The position numbers were made by a program, and so were the translations under genes. From Bacillota bacterium (GTDB lineage Bacteria > Bacillota > Proteinivoracia > UBA4975 > VEMY01), in NCBI GenBank assembly GCA_009711825.1, contig VEMY01000013.1:1-43237 (forward strand): a stretch of DNA of 43,237 nucleotides. Direction: 5' to 3'. This document shows positions 32,542 through 41,528 of this stretch, piece after piece; position 1 is the first letter of the stretch, and every line of letters begins with the position of its first letter. The notes beneath the pieces are model-generated. The model searched no databases. It saw nothing but the letters and a program-made list of their open reading frames with translations, and was not told where the DNA came from.

Positions 32542-33821
32542 TGGAATATACCTGCAAGAATTACCCGAAACTGGCGGAAAAGATTATCAGCGCTACCATG
32601 CCCAGTGGTTTACAATGCCTGTTCATACCCAAACCGGGGTTCAAGCGTAAGTTTGCTGTGTTGGCTACGCCCTATGGTTCGATAAACAGGGAAGTTCTCA
32701 TTGACGGCCAGCCTTTCAAAACGCCGGCGGGCATTGCCCACTTTTTGGAGCATAAACTCTTTGAGGATCCCAATCACAGCATTGAAAATCGATTTGCGGC
32801 CCTGGGCGCCAGTGTCAACGCATACACCACCCACACCCAGACAGCGTACCTGTTTTCCACTGCCGAGAACTTCCAGGAGTGCCTAAACATCCTTTTGGAT
32901 TTTGTCCAGAAGCCGGCCTTCACCGAGCAGGGCGTGATTGATGAACGGAGCATTATTGCCCAGGAAATCAAGATGTACAACGATCAGCCCAATTGGGCGG
33001 TGTACCTGGGGGCCCTGCAAAGCATGTATGGCGAGCATCCGGTGGCCGAGGATATCGCGGGCCAGGTGGAGGATTTGGAGCATATCGATTACGACCTGTT
33101 AAAAAAATGTCATCAGCTGTTCTATCATCCCGAGAGAATGGTGCTGGTGGTCTCGGGGGATCTGGATTTTAAGGAACTGTTTGCGATGATTGAGCAGAAC
33201 CAGAAGACGAAGAAGTTTCCACCTCTGCCCAATCTAGAGCATAACATTCCCCGGGCCCAGATGACCGAATGTGCCGGTCCCAACAAATTTATGGAGGTGG
33301 CCCGTCCCCTGTTCAGTCTGGGAATCCGGGACAGGGAAGTGGATTCCAGCCAGGAGGCAATCAGGCGGGAACAAGTGGCAAGCCTGCTGCTGGAGGTCTT
33401 TATCGGAAAGAACTCCCCATTCTATAACCGCCTTTATGACGAGGGACTGATTGACGCCTCCTTTGGTGTCGAATACACCAGCACTCCCTGGTACAGTCAC
33501 TTTATCTTCGGCGGTGAGTCAGACAATCCCCGGCAACTGGCCGATGAACTGCTGGCGGAGCTCAAGCGTTTGCAGGAGTGCGGGATCAACAGCCAGCTCT
33601 TTGAACAGAATTTAAAAAAACTAACCGGCCTCTCAATCATGGACCTCAACGGCCTGGAGTCAATTGTGATGGCCACTTCCAGCGATTGGTTGATGGACAG
33701 CAGTTATTTTGAACGCTTTGAACACCTGCGCAACATTAAGAAAGAGGATGTGGAGGCGCTACTGCACAGCCTGGATTTAGATAAATCCTGCCTCTCGGTG
33801 GTTAACCCCCTAAACAGCTAG
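32541..33821 (+). CDS. yfmH: M16-family zinc peptidase YfmH
   Basis: A 426-residue M16 peptidase with the inverted zinc motif HFLEH (H67, E70, H71) and the third ligand Glu142 in IIAQEIKMY. It is the likely catalytic partner of YfmF. Related pairs cut peptides, and NCBI families tie YfmF/YfmH to the 5-aminopentanol modification of EF-P, although the substrate remains unclear. Two ATGs occur in tandem; 32541, 7 bp from GGGGAGG, is preferred over 32538. It overlaps the yfmF stop by one base. A terminator follows. Confidence 0.9.
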   Translation: MEYTCKNYPKLAEKIISATMPSGLQCLFIPKPGFKRKFAVLATPYGSINREVLIDGQPFKTPAGIAHFLEHKLFEDPNHSIENRFAALGASVNAYTTHTQTAYLFSTAENFQECLNILLDFVQKPAFTEQGVIDERSIIAQEIKMYNDQPNWAVYLGALQSMYGEHPVAEDIAGQVEDLEHIDYDLLKKCHQLFYHPERMVLVVSGDLDFKELFAMIEQNQKTKKFPPLPNLEHNIPRAQMTECAGPNKFMEVARPLFSLGIRDREVDSSQEAIRREQVASLLLEVFIGKNSPFYNRLYDEGLIDASFGVEYTSTPWYSHFIFGGESDNPRQLADELLAELKRLQECGINSQLFEQNLKKLTGLSIMDLNGLESIVMATSSDWLMDSSYFERFEHLRNIKKEDVEALLHSLDLDKSCLSVVNPLNS

Positions 33822-33847
33822 CAAGCCCTGCGGGGCTTGTTGCGTTT
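33822..33847 (+). terminator. terminator of yfmF-yfmH
   Basis: CAAGCCC, loop TGCG, GGGCTTG directly after the stop codon, with tail TTGCGTTT. Confidence 0.7.
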
Positions 33848-33887
33848 CCTGGCGGGAGTGGTACACTGAAAATGGGAGGTGGAAATT

Positions 33888-34592
33888 TTGCGTCATATCT
33901 ACGGTCCAGTTCATTCCCGGCGCCTGGGCAAGTCCCTGGGCGTGAATATCACCCCCGGCCGCGTTTGCAATTTGGACTGCATCTATTGCGAGGAGGCGCG
34001 CCCAACCGTGCTTCACACCCTGGAACGCAAAGAATACGCGCCTGCCCATCAGGTGATTGCCGAGATAAGAGAAGCGACTACGCCTGATCTGGACTACATC
34101 ACCTTTTCCGGCTCCGGGGAACCGACACTACACTTGCGCCTGGGCGAAATCCTCCAGGCGCTGCAAGACATCCCCGTGCCCAAGGCGGTAATCACCAACT
34201 CGGGCCTTTTGCATCTGGCCACGGTGCGGGAGGAGTTGCAGGCCGCCGACCTGGTTGTGCCCTCTCTGGATGCTGTCAGCGAAGCGGTCTTCCAAAAGCT
34301 CAACCGGCCCTGCCCCCAGCTCAGCGCCAAAACAGTAATTGCCGGGTTACGGGAGTTTAGCGCTAATTATTCCGGCCAAATCTGGCTGGAGGTGCTGCTG
34401 GTCAAGGGTGTCAACGATAGTCCCGATGAGGTAAAGGAGATTGCCGGGGTGGCCAACACCCTTAAAATTGACAAAGTACAGTTAAACACCATCAGTCGGG
34501 CTACCACTGTTGCCGGTTGCCAGCCGGTATTGGCGGAAGCCCTCGCCAAATACGCTAACTTGTTTGCAGCGCCAACAGAAATATATACCTGA
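33888..34592 (+). CDS. radical SAM protein (COG0731-like)
   Basis: A 234-residue radical SAM protein. The [4Fe-4S] motif is C-x3-C-x2-C: C27, C31 and C34 in VCNLDCIYC. The GPVHSRRLGKSLGVN before it and FSGSGEPTLH after it are typical of the COG0731 group. No second cluster domain (SPASM) is present. The reaction is unknown; the group is related to the tRNA wybutosine enzyme but is widespread in bacteria that lack wybutosine. TTG 33888 follows GGGAGGTGG at 9 bp; the in-frame GTG 33879 lies inside this site. It stands alone after a terminator. Confidence 0.85.
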   Translation: MRHIYGPVHSRRLGKSLGVNITPGRVCNLDCIYCEEARPTVLHTLERKEYAPAHQVIAEIREATTPDLDYITFSGSGEPTLHLRLGEILQALQDIPVPKAVITNSGLLHLATVREELQAADLVVPSLDAVSEAVFQKLNRPCPQLSAKTVIAGLREFSANYSGQIWLEVLLVKGVNDSPDEVKEIAGVANTLKIDKVQLNTISRATTVAGCQPVLAEALAKYANLFAAPTEIYT

Positions 34593-34652
34593 GTAGAACC
34601 AAATTCTTGGACCCGACGTCTTAAGGGTAGAAACAAAAAGGAGTGTGCCAAA

Positions 34653-35225
34653 ATGAAAAAGGTGGCCCTGGTTTTGGCGGTAGCGTTGCTGTTGACGGGC
34701 TGCGCTGCGAGCGTAATCTTTGCCGATAATGACCAGGAATATAACTCCAGGGAAGTGCCTGTGCCCGGCGAGCTTACACCTGCACAGTTTGACCAGTTGC
34801 GGGAGCAGGACGTTTATGTCATGAGCGCGGGACCGGTGGACGGCAAGTTGCATGTAAATGTGCTGCGGCCCAATCAACAGGTGGTGCAGAAAGTTCAGGC
34901 AATCGTCGGCGAGGATGTCGTTATCACCGAGGCAGAAGAGTGGTTTGTTATCCGCGGTGAAATTACGAAGATAGTAAGCGATGACAACGACCGCGTAATT
35001 ATTTTTGTCGAAAATGACGAGGAAAGTCCCGATGACAAAGCTTATATTCTCAAAAATGATTACACGATAATTGAGAAGCCCAGCATTCGCCACGGCCAGG
35101 AGGTAGCGAGGATATTAAGTGCCGATGAACTGGCGACAGGCCAGACTGTGGAAGTGCAGGGTGTCGGTGCCTTCTTACTATCCTATCCACCCAAGGGAAG
35201 CGTCGGGACAATAAGGTATTGTTGA
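34653..35225 (+). CDS. DUF3221-like lipoprotein, copy 1
   Basis: A 190-residue lipoprotein with signal and lipobox LLTGC (Cys17). The mature protein has a Q/E-rich helix (LTPAQFDQLREQDVYVM) and a C-terminal small beta-barrel-like domain starting IRGEITKI and containing DDKAYILKNDYTII, resembling DUF3221 (about residues 100-190). Its neighbour at 35265 has the same layout throughout, so the two are tandem paralogues. It acts outside the membrane; the role is unknown. ATG 34653 follows AAAGGAGTG. Confidence 0.7.
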   Translation: MKKVALVLAVALLLTGCAASVIFADNDQEYNSREVPVPGELTPAQFDQLREQDVYVMSAGPVDGKLHVNVLRPNQQVVQKVQAIVGEDVVITEAEEWFVIRGEITKIVSDDNDRVIIFVENDEESPDDKAYILKNDYTIIEKPSIRHGQEVARILSADELATGQTVEVQGVGAFLLSYPPKGSVGTIRYC

Positions 35226-35264
35226 GTAATTAAAACGCTTGGAAAGCTAAAGGGAGAGAGTCCG

Positions 35265-35822
35265 ATGCGAATATGGTTGGCCCTGATTCTAGGCACAACA
35301 CTGATACTTGCAGCTTGCGGACAAAATGCGCCTGCCCGGAACAATAAAAATATCAACCCCCCTGAACTTACCCAGCAACAACTTAACGAACTACGGGAGC
35401 AGGGAGTCCACGTGATGACAGCTTGGCCTGAAGGGGATACCTTGTATCTAAATGTCCTTGAACCCAGCCAACGGGCAGTAGCAAAGATTTATGAACTGAC
35501 TGGTGAAAATGTTGTAATCATCAAGGAGGAGGCCCGGTTCTTTATCCGCGGGGAAATTACGGAAATAAACGACAGCGAAGACCGCCGCACTCTGCTCATC
35601 GAAAACGGAGATGTGGATAGCGAATATGATAAGGCCTACATCTCTGTCAACGAGTATACCAAAATCCTTGTGCCTAGAGAGCGTCATAGTCAGGAAGTTG
35701 CCGAGGCCCTGTGCCAGCAAGCACTGGAAACCGGGCAGCTTGTCGAAATTGCGATTGTCGGTCCGGTCGCTGAATCCTATCCGCCCCAGGCCGGCGCCGG
35801 GATAGTCAAAATTATTGACTAG
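35265..35822 (+). CDS. DUF3221-like lipoprotein, copy 2
   Basis: A 185-residue lipoprotein with lipobox ILAAC (Cys18). It aligns along its length with the upstream gene: LTQQQLNELREQGVHVM, FFIRGEITEIND, YDKAYISVNEYTKI, and the closing SYPPQAGAG versus SYPPKGSVG. The conserved parts are the helix and the DUF3221-like domain, while the region just after the lipid anchor differs. ATG 35265 follows AGGGAGAGAG. The 39-bp gap suggests one operon. A T-run terminator begins at the stop codon. Confidence 0.7.
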   Translation: MRIWLALILGTTLILAACGQNAPARNNKNINPPELTQQQLNELREQGVHVMTAWPEGDTLYLNVLEPSQRAVAKIYELTGENVVIIKEEARFFIRGEITEINDSEDRRTLLIENGDVDSEYDKAYISVNEYTKILVPRERHSQEVAEALCQQALETGQLVEIAIVGPVAESYPPQAGAGIVKIID

Positions 35823-35845
35823 CAGGTCCAGCCTGCTTTTTTTTT
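35821..35845 (+). terminator. rho-independent terminator of the lipoprotein pair
   Basis: AGCAGG, loop TCCAG, CCTGCT and a run of nine T. The stem starts inside the stop codon. Confidence 0.85.
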
Positions 35846-35870
35846 TGCAATAAGTCCATGTCGATTTTTT

Positions 35871-35904
35871 AGGATATAATCGCTGCTTTCTCGGATATAA
35901 ATGC
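35871..35904. promoter_or_regulatory. phased direct repeat GGATATAA-N2-GC, 22 bp apart
   Basis: GGATATAATCGC (35871-35882) and GGATATAAATGC (35893-35904) share ten of twelve bases and are two helical turns apart, the arrangement bound by AraC-family proteins. They lie about 50-80 bp before the ABC importer operon, which also encodes an AraC-type response regulator. The first copy contains a TATAAT that could instead be a -10 box, but no -35 is evident. Confidence 0.5.
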
Positions 35905-35952
35905 GCCAAACCTTGCAGTACAATGACAGTAAAATGAGAGGAGGATGATTTT

Positions 35953-36966
35953 GTGAAGAAACTACTGACTGTTTTATTTGCACTACTTATCGTTACCGTT
36001 GCTGCTTGTTCTTCCGATAATGGAGGGGAGAGCAATAAGCTGGTTCTTTACACCTCTACTGCTGATGACAACCTTGCTGTTATGATTCCTGCCTTCGAAG
36101 AGGAATATGGTATCGAGGTTGAAGTTGTAACTGCCGGTACAGGTGAAATCTATTCACGAATCCAGGCAGAGACTAACAACCCCTATGCAGATGTTACCTG
36201 GATCGGAGAATACTACGTGGTCAGCGATACTTCCTATTTCGAAGAGTATGTCTCCCCCGAAGACGAGTTCATGGGTGATTTTAAAAACACGTCCGGTTAT
36301 GTGACTCTGACAGGGTATAATGTCCCGGTAATTCTCTATAACAAAAATTTAGTTGATTTTGAGATTACCAGTTATGAAGATTTGCTACATCCTGACCTGT
36401 TTGGAAAGATTGCCATGGGCAATGCTGCCGCTTCTTCCTCTGCCTATAACCATTTGGAAAATATGCTGCTGGCTATGGGCAATGGCGATCCGTTTGATGA
36501 GGCCGCCTGGCAGTATGTCGAGGACTTCTACCGACAGCTGGACGGAAGAATCGTTGATAGCTCCGGGACTATTCATTCTGGTGTTGTCTCCGGTGAATAT
36601 GCCGTTGGTATGACTTGGGATACCCCCGCTCAAACCTATCTCTCAGAAGGAATCGAGCATATCGGCGTTGTGTATATGGATGAAGGGGTTGTTCCTAAAA
36701 CCGCGGGAATTGCTGTAATCAAGGACGCCAAAAACATGGAAAACGCAAAACGGTTTGCCGATTTTATGGCCAGTGAATACGGACAATCTCTGCTTGGAAC
36801 AGAAGTTACTGGCGCCAACCCGCTTCGGCCGGGTGTAGACATCGCTGACTATAAGCAGGACATCAATGAGGTCAAAACAATCCAGATTACCAGCGAATGG
36901 TCTGCGGAGCAACAGCCTGATATTATTGATCGCTACACCGATCTTTACCTTTCTATCTTTGAGTAG
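35953..36966 (+). CDS. ABC importer substrate-binding lipoprotein (Fe3+/phosphonate type)
   Basis: A 337-residue lipoprotein with lipobox TVAAC (Cys19). The mature part begins KLVLYTSTADDN, runs through FEEEYGIEVEVVTAGTGEIYSRI and PYADVTWIGE, and has the two-lobed fold of class-D/F binding proteins (SBP_bac_6/FbpA-like). Relatives bind ferric iron, 2-aminoethylphosphonate, phosphoglycerate or putative sugars; the Tyr pair that binds iron in FbpA cannot be assigned here. GTG 35953 follows GAGAGGAGG. It is the first gene of the importer operon, followed by a stem-loop and the ATPase gene. Confidence 0.88.
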   Translation: MKKLLTVLFALLIVTVAACSSDNGGESNKLVLYTSTADDNLAVMIPAFEEEYGIEVEVVTAGTGEIYSRIQAETNNPYADVTWIGEYYVVSDTSYFEEYVSPEDEFMGDFKNTSGYVTLTGYNVPVILYNKNLVDFEITSYEDLLHPDLFGKIAMGNAAASSSAYNHLENMLLAMGNGDPFDEAAWQYVEDFYRQLDGRIVDSSGTIHSGVVSGEYAVGMTWDTPAQTYLSEGIEHIGVVYMDEGVVPKTAGIAVIKDAKNMENAKRFADFMASEYGQSLLGTEVTGANPLRPGVDIADYKQDINEVKTIQITSEWSAEQQPDIIDRYTDLYLSIFE

Positions 36967-37020
36967 AAGCTGAGTTTGAAAAATTAATCTAACTTATTTC
37001 TAATCGTTAAAACGCTATAA

Positions 37021-37060
37021 AAAATGAGGAATCGAATGTAGAAATTCAATTCCTCATTTT
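37021..37060 (+). terminator. intercistronic stem-loop (attenuator or mRNA-stabilising)
   Basis: AAAATGAGGAAT / ATTCCTCATTTT, a 12-bp perfect stem with a 16-nt loop, between the binding-protein gene and the ATPase gene and 7 bp before the ATPase ribosome site. Such stems often allow more binding protein than transporter to be made. The T-run is short, so termination would be partial. Confidence 0.6.
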
Positions 37061-37077
37061 AAATAGGAGGAGACTTG

Positions 37078-38178
37078 ATGAGTGTAACCATTAAAATTAA
37101 CAATGCCGTTAAGCGTTATGGCAATGACACAGTTATTCCCGACTTATCATTAACAGTTAAAGAGGGCGAATTCTTTACCTTACTGGGACCCAGTGGTTGC
37201 GGAAAAACCACGCTTCTACGGATGATTGCCGGATTCAACACAATTGAAGGCGGAGAGTTTTACTTTAACGATAAATTAATCAACAATCTTGCTCCGCGGG
37301 TTCGCAATATCGGGATGGTTTTTCAAAACTACGCTATTTTCCCTCATATGAGCACTGCCAAGAATGTCGGTTTTGGCCTCAAACAAAGAAAAGTCAAAAA
37401 CCCTGAACTCTCGCAGCGCGTTGACGAAATTCTCGACGTTGTGCAGATTTCCAATCTCAAGGACAGAATGCCCGCCAATATGAGCGGCGGACAGCAACAG
37501 CGTATCGCTCTGGCCAGGGCAATTGTTATTCAGCCTGATGTGCTTTTAATGGACGAACCCCTGTCCAACCTGGATGCTAAATTACGTGTAGAAATGCGTT
37601 CTGCAATTAAGCAGATTCAAAACCAATACAAGATAACTACCATTTATGTAACCCATGATCAAGAAGAGGCCCTGGCGATGTCTGATCGTATTGCAGTTAT
37701 GCAGGCGGGTGAGATTCAGCAGGTGGGTACTCCAATTGAAATTTATAATCGCCCGGCTAATTTGTTTACCGCCACCTTTATCGGTCAAACCAATCTGCTT
37801 GACGGTGTGCTGACAAGTAAGACAGGAGATTTACTGATTCGTCTGCATGATGGAACAATGGTGCGTCCAGCACAGTTGAGCAGTGATTCTTCTGAGGGTC
37901 AACAGGTGTCTGTGAGCGTACGCCCGCACGGATTTAAGTTTGCAGCTTCGGGACTTAGGGGCAAAATTGTTGAAAGTACGTTCTTGGGGAGCATTAGCAA
38001 ATATACTGTTGAATTAGATAACAAGCAATTGGTCCAGGTGGTAAATGAAGCAGGCGAAAAAATTCTACCGGCTGGTGAAGAAGTACACCTGGGTTTTGAG
38101 GCCAACGACGCTAACGTCTTTGATGTCGATACAGAAGTTTCCTTGATGAAGGATGTGCGGCTAAGTGAAACGGCTTAA
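37078..38178 (+). CDS. ABC importer ATP-binding protein (FbpC/PotA-like)
   Basis: A 366-residue ATPase with Walker A GPSGCGKTT (residues 37-45), Q-loop Q83, signature MSGGQQQR (135-142), Walker B VLLMDEP (155-161) and switch His in THDQEEA. The C-terminal 120 residues form a TOBE domain (GLRGKIVESTFLGSISKYTVEL), usual in importers of iron, spermidine, phosphonate or maltose. ATG 37078 follows GGAGGAG; the TTG 37075 directly before it is less likely. Its last 14 bp overlap the permease gene, so translation is coupled. Confidence 0.92.
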   Translation: MSVTIKINNAVKRYGNDTVIPDLSLTVKEGEFFTLLGPSGCGKTTLLRMIAGFNTIEGGEFYFNDKLINNLAPRVRNIGMVFQNYAIFPHMSTAKNVGFGLKQRKVKNPELSQRVDEILDVVQISNLKDRMPANMSGGQQQRIALARAIVIQPDVLLMDEPLSNLDAKLRVEMRSAIKQIQNQYKITTIYVTHDQEEALAMSDRIAVMQAGEIQQVGTPIEIYNRPANLFTATFIGQTNLLDGVLTSKTGDLLIRLHDGTMVRPAQLSSDSSEGQQVSVSVRPHGFKFAASGLRGKIVESTFLGSISKYTVELDNKQLVQVVNEAGEKILPAGEEVHLGFEANDANVFDVDTEVSLMKDVRLSETA

Positions 38179-39814
38179 AGTTGATGGCTGGACTCTGGTT
38201 ACTCTGGTCTGTTTTGCTTTCTTCGCTTTTTTCTTTCTGTATCCGGCCTCCCGGGTGTTTGTCAACAGCATCTATGACTTTGAGACTCAATCTTTTACCC
38301 TGGAAAAATTTAGATACTTGCTATCTACACCCTATTACACCAATACGATTATCAATAGCGCCAAGGTAACTGCATCGGTAACAATTCTGTCTGTTCTTGC
38401 CGGTACAACCCTAGCCTATATCTCCCGGACTGTAAAGATCCGTTATAAGAGCTTCATGGATATCGCGATTATCATTTCAGTACTCTCACCACCGTTTATC
38501 GGCGCTTATGCCTGGATTGTACTATTAGGCAGGGCGGGCGTTATCACAAAGTTGTTAAACTCCCTTTTCGATGTCCAATTAGGCGGAATTTACGGGTTTT
38601 ATGGAATCATGCTTGTATTTTCACTGAAGATGATCCCACTTGTGTACCTCTATGTTTCCGGGGCGCTCAAAAACATGGATAATTCATTGAATGAGGCAGC
38701 GGAAAGCCTTGGGTCTGTCGGCTTGACGAAAATCAGGCAGATTGTACTTCCTCTGATTTTGCCAACGATGTTGGCCACAGGCCTGCTTGTTTTTATGCGG
38801 GTATTGGCCGACTTTGGCACACCGATGTTAATTGGAGAAGGATATCGCACCTTGCCGGTTCTGATTTATAACTCATTCCTCGGCGAAGTTGGCCGGGATG
38901 AAGCGTTTGCAGCCGCGCTCAGTGTAACCATAGTTATATTTACAACAGTGGTCTTCCTGCTTCAGCAGTATATAGCCAATCGTAAAACCATAGAAATGTC
39001 AGCTATGCGTCCAATGGAGCCTCGTAAAGTTACCGGCTGGCGGAACATTGCTTCACATGCTTATGCCTATACATGTGTTTTCTTGGCTATCCTGCCGCTG
39101 TTTGTGGTTTTTATCAACTCATTTAGAAACACACGTGGAACAATATTTGTGGAAGGATTTTCCTTGAATAGCTACCAAAGAGCGTTTAGCGCTATGGGCA
39201 ATGCTATCCAGAACACTTTTGTTTTCTCGTCGATTGCAATTGTCCTGATTGTCATCATCGGCGTAGTAATTGCTTATACCGCTGTGAGGCGGAAGAGCAT
39301 GTTGACAAACGTGTTGGACACTATTACAATGTTCCCCTATATTATCCCCGGTTCTGTTCTCGGGATTTCATTGCTCCTTGCCTTTAATAATCGACCGTTT
39401 CTGCTTAGTGGCACATCGCTTATCATTATTGTTGCATACGTGATACGTAGACTGCCCTATACCATTCGCAGCAGTAGTGCTATCCTCAAGCAGATCAACC
39501 TCAGTGTTGAAGAAGCTTCTTTGAGCCTGGGCGCCAATCAATTTAAGACATTCTTCGGAGTAACGTTACCGATCATGTTCCCGGGAGTCCTGGCTGGAGC
39601 ATTGATGAGCTGGATTACAATCATTAGTGAGTTAAGTGCATCAATCCTGCTTTATGTTGGAGGCACAAGAACAATGACGATTGCTATCTACACTGAAGTC
39701 ATCAGGGGTAATTTCGGGGTTGCCAGTGCACTGTCAACCATCCTGATTACGTTTACAATTATTATCTTGCTGCTGTTCTTCAAGCTAACGGGTAAGCGGG
39801 AGATTAACCTCTAA
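38165..39814 (+). CDS. ABC importer permease, fused double permease (FbpB/PhnV-like)
   Basis: A 549-residue protein with about 12 membrane helices in two homologous halves. Each half has a binding-protein-dependent permease EAA loop: NEAAESLGSVGLTKIRQIVLP (about residues 176-196) and VEEASLSLGANQFKTFFGVTLP (about 442-463). This fused form is typical of ferric iron (FbpB), thiamine (ThiP) and some phosphonate or sugar-phosphate importers. It forms the whole channel with two copies of the ATPase. GTG 38165 lies within the ATPase gene. The next gene, a sensor kinase, starts 49 bp later. Confidence 0.93.
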   Translation: MKRLKVDGWTLVTLVCFAFFAFFFLYPASRVFVNSIYDFETQSFTLEKFRYLLSTPYYTNTIINSAKVTASVTILSVLAGTTLAYISRTVKIRYKSFMDIAIIISVLSPPFIGAYAWIVLLGRAGVITKLLNSLFDVQLGGIYGFYGIMLVFSLKMIPLVYLYVSGALKNMDNSLNEAAESLGSVGLTKIRQIVLPLILPTMLATGLLVFMRVLADFGTPMLIGEGYRTLPVLIYNSFLGEVGRDEAFAAALSVTIVIFTTVVFLLQQYIANRKTIEMSAMRPMEPRKVTGWRNIASHAYAYTCVFLAILPLFVVFINSFRNTRGTIFVEGFSLNSYQRAFSAMGNAIQNTFVFSSIAIVLIVIIGVVIAYTAVRRKSMLTNVLDTITMFPYIIPGSVLGISLLLAFNNRPFLLSGTSLIIIVAYVIRRLPYTIRSSSAILKQINLSVEEASLSLGANQFKTFFGVTLPIMFPGVLAGALMSWITIISELSASILLYVGGTRTMTIAIYTEVIRGNFGVASALSTILITFTIIILLLFFKLTGKREINL

Positions 39815-39863
39815 GCACAACCCCATTTAGTTATACTATAAGTATCAATTGAGGGGGGACAGT

Positions 39864-41523
39864 ATGGAGAATAGTGTTTTTCCCTACCATAAGGCTATCC
39901 AAAAAACATTATTCAAGACGGCTTTAATCCCAATCGTTTTATGGGGTATAAGTTTGATGATTGTCACCCCTCTTTTACTTGCTTTTGTGATGGATTTACA
40001 GAATCAAAAAAGCAGCAATGCCATCGCCATCGCTGGCGGCCAGTTTGCACGCTGCTGAAGTGGGAATTAACCAGTTGAGCGCCGACGAGGATGTGCTTAA
40101 CTTTCTCCGGACCGGCGAAAATGCTTCTACTGTCTACAGCCGGTTGTACCAACTCCGAAATCAGCAGGACTTCAACGCATATTTCCGGCTGTTTAGCAAT
40201 GATGGAAAATTTGAAGCAAAACATCGTCACCCTTCTTTTCAGGGAATTGGCGATAGCTTCCTCAAATACCGGTTGGGAGTTCATGAGGGAGTGATTGATC
40301 ATCTGTCCCCCCTGGATGATGGCGCCATCTACTCGTTATCAAAAACCATTCGCGAAGATGGAGAAATCCTCGGTTATCTTACTTTTAACTTTTCTGTAAA
40401 TGACATTAATGACTTTTTGCAGACCAAGGGTTCAAACTATGTTCTCGTCAATCGAAATAACCGGGTTATCCTCAGCGATAATTCGTTTTTCCGCACAATG
40501 ACCCGTCTCAACAACGAACCCCTCTTGGACAGTAGGATAAGCAGAATCGGCAACAGATATTTTATGCTGAATGAACGGCCGCTAGGCTTTTCCGGCCTGA
40601 CGATTTACGGGGTTTCCTCTTTTGATGTGATTGGATCACTGATAGTCATTGAGCTGGTAGCTTTTATAGTCATGCTTGCTTTTATGGTTTATTTCTTGCG
40701 TAGAATCAGTAGCTCCGCGGCGAAAACAAGCTTGAAAACCTTTGATGAGTTATTTATTTCCTTAAAACATTACCGGGAAAATAACAAGCTTTTGTATCTG
40801 GAAGTTGAAAATGAAGACATGAAGCCCTTTGTTCAGCAATATAATAATCTTTTGACGGTAGTTGAAGACTTGCTGGTCAAAAATATAGAGCTGGAGAAAC
40901 AGTCAAATATCGCTGAGATTAAACAATTGCAGTCTCAATTCAACCCGCATTTCATGTTCAACATCCTGGACACAATTAAATATATGATCTCGATAGATCC
41001 CGATAAGGCCTACAGTATGATTATTAAGTTGTCCAGGCTGCTCCGTTATTCTCTGGACTACAGCGATAACAGCATGGCAATTTTGGCCCAGGATCTTGTG
41101 TACATTAAAGACTATCTTAAGCTGCAACGGGTTCGCTTAGGCAAACAGTTTACCTACGAAATCATTGCGCCAGACAAAGAGCTCTACAAAGTACCCAAGT
41201 TAGTTATCCAGCCAATGGTGGAAAACAGCATCAATCATGGTTATGTACAAGGCCAAGAGTTTAAGCTACGGATAGAAATTAAGGCCGTCAATGACCAACT
41301 GATTATTATTATTGAAGACAATGGCGCCGGCATACCAAAAGGACAACTGAAACAAATTCGGAGCAATCTGAAAACGCTAAAAGAAGACTACCGTCATGTC
41401 GGGATAATGAACAGTCACAAGCGCATTCGTCTCTTGTTCGGCGAGCCCTATGGCATCAAAATTAGCAGCGAGGAAAATGTCGGCACGAAGATTGTCATGA
41501 CACTGAAAGCAGTAAGGGTGTGA
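39864..41523 (+). pseudogene. LytS/YesM-type sensor histidine kinase, one frameshift
   Basis: ATG 39864 after GAGGGGGGA starts a protein with a first helix (LIPIVLWGISLMIVTPLLLAF); the frame closes at 40058. A one-base shift near 40030-40050 continues with SLHAAEVGINQLSADEDVL and gives about 552 residues in all: an extracytoplasmic sensor domain (dCACHE/PAS-like, about 50-250), a second helix (IVIELVAFIVMLAFMVYFL), a coiled stretch, then the kinase with H-box LQSQFNPHFMFN, N-box MVENSINHG and GAGIP. It should phosphorylate the adjacent response regulator. Without correction the N-terminal anchor is lost. A programmed shift, a mutation or an assembly error are all possible. Confidence 0.8.
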
Positions 41524-41528
41524 ATCTA

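Noticed and set aside
33888-34592. Radical SAM protein as a RiPP maturase for the 44-residue peptide
   Set aside because: It lacks a SPASM or peptide-binding domain, belongs to the COG0731-like group, and is separated from the peptide gene by terminators and opposite strand.
39832-39844. ATACT-ATA-AGTAT palindrome before the sensor kinase gene
   Set aside because: Only 5-bp arms in an A+T-rich spacer; expected by chance.
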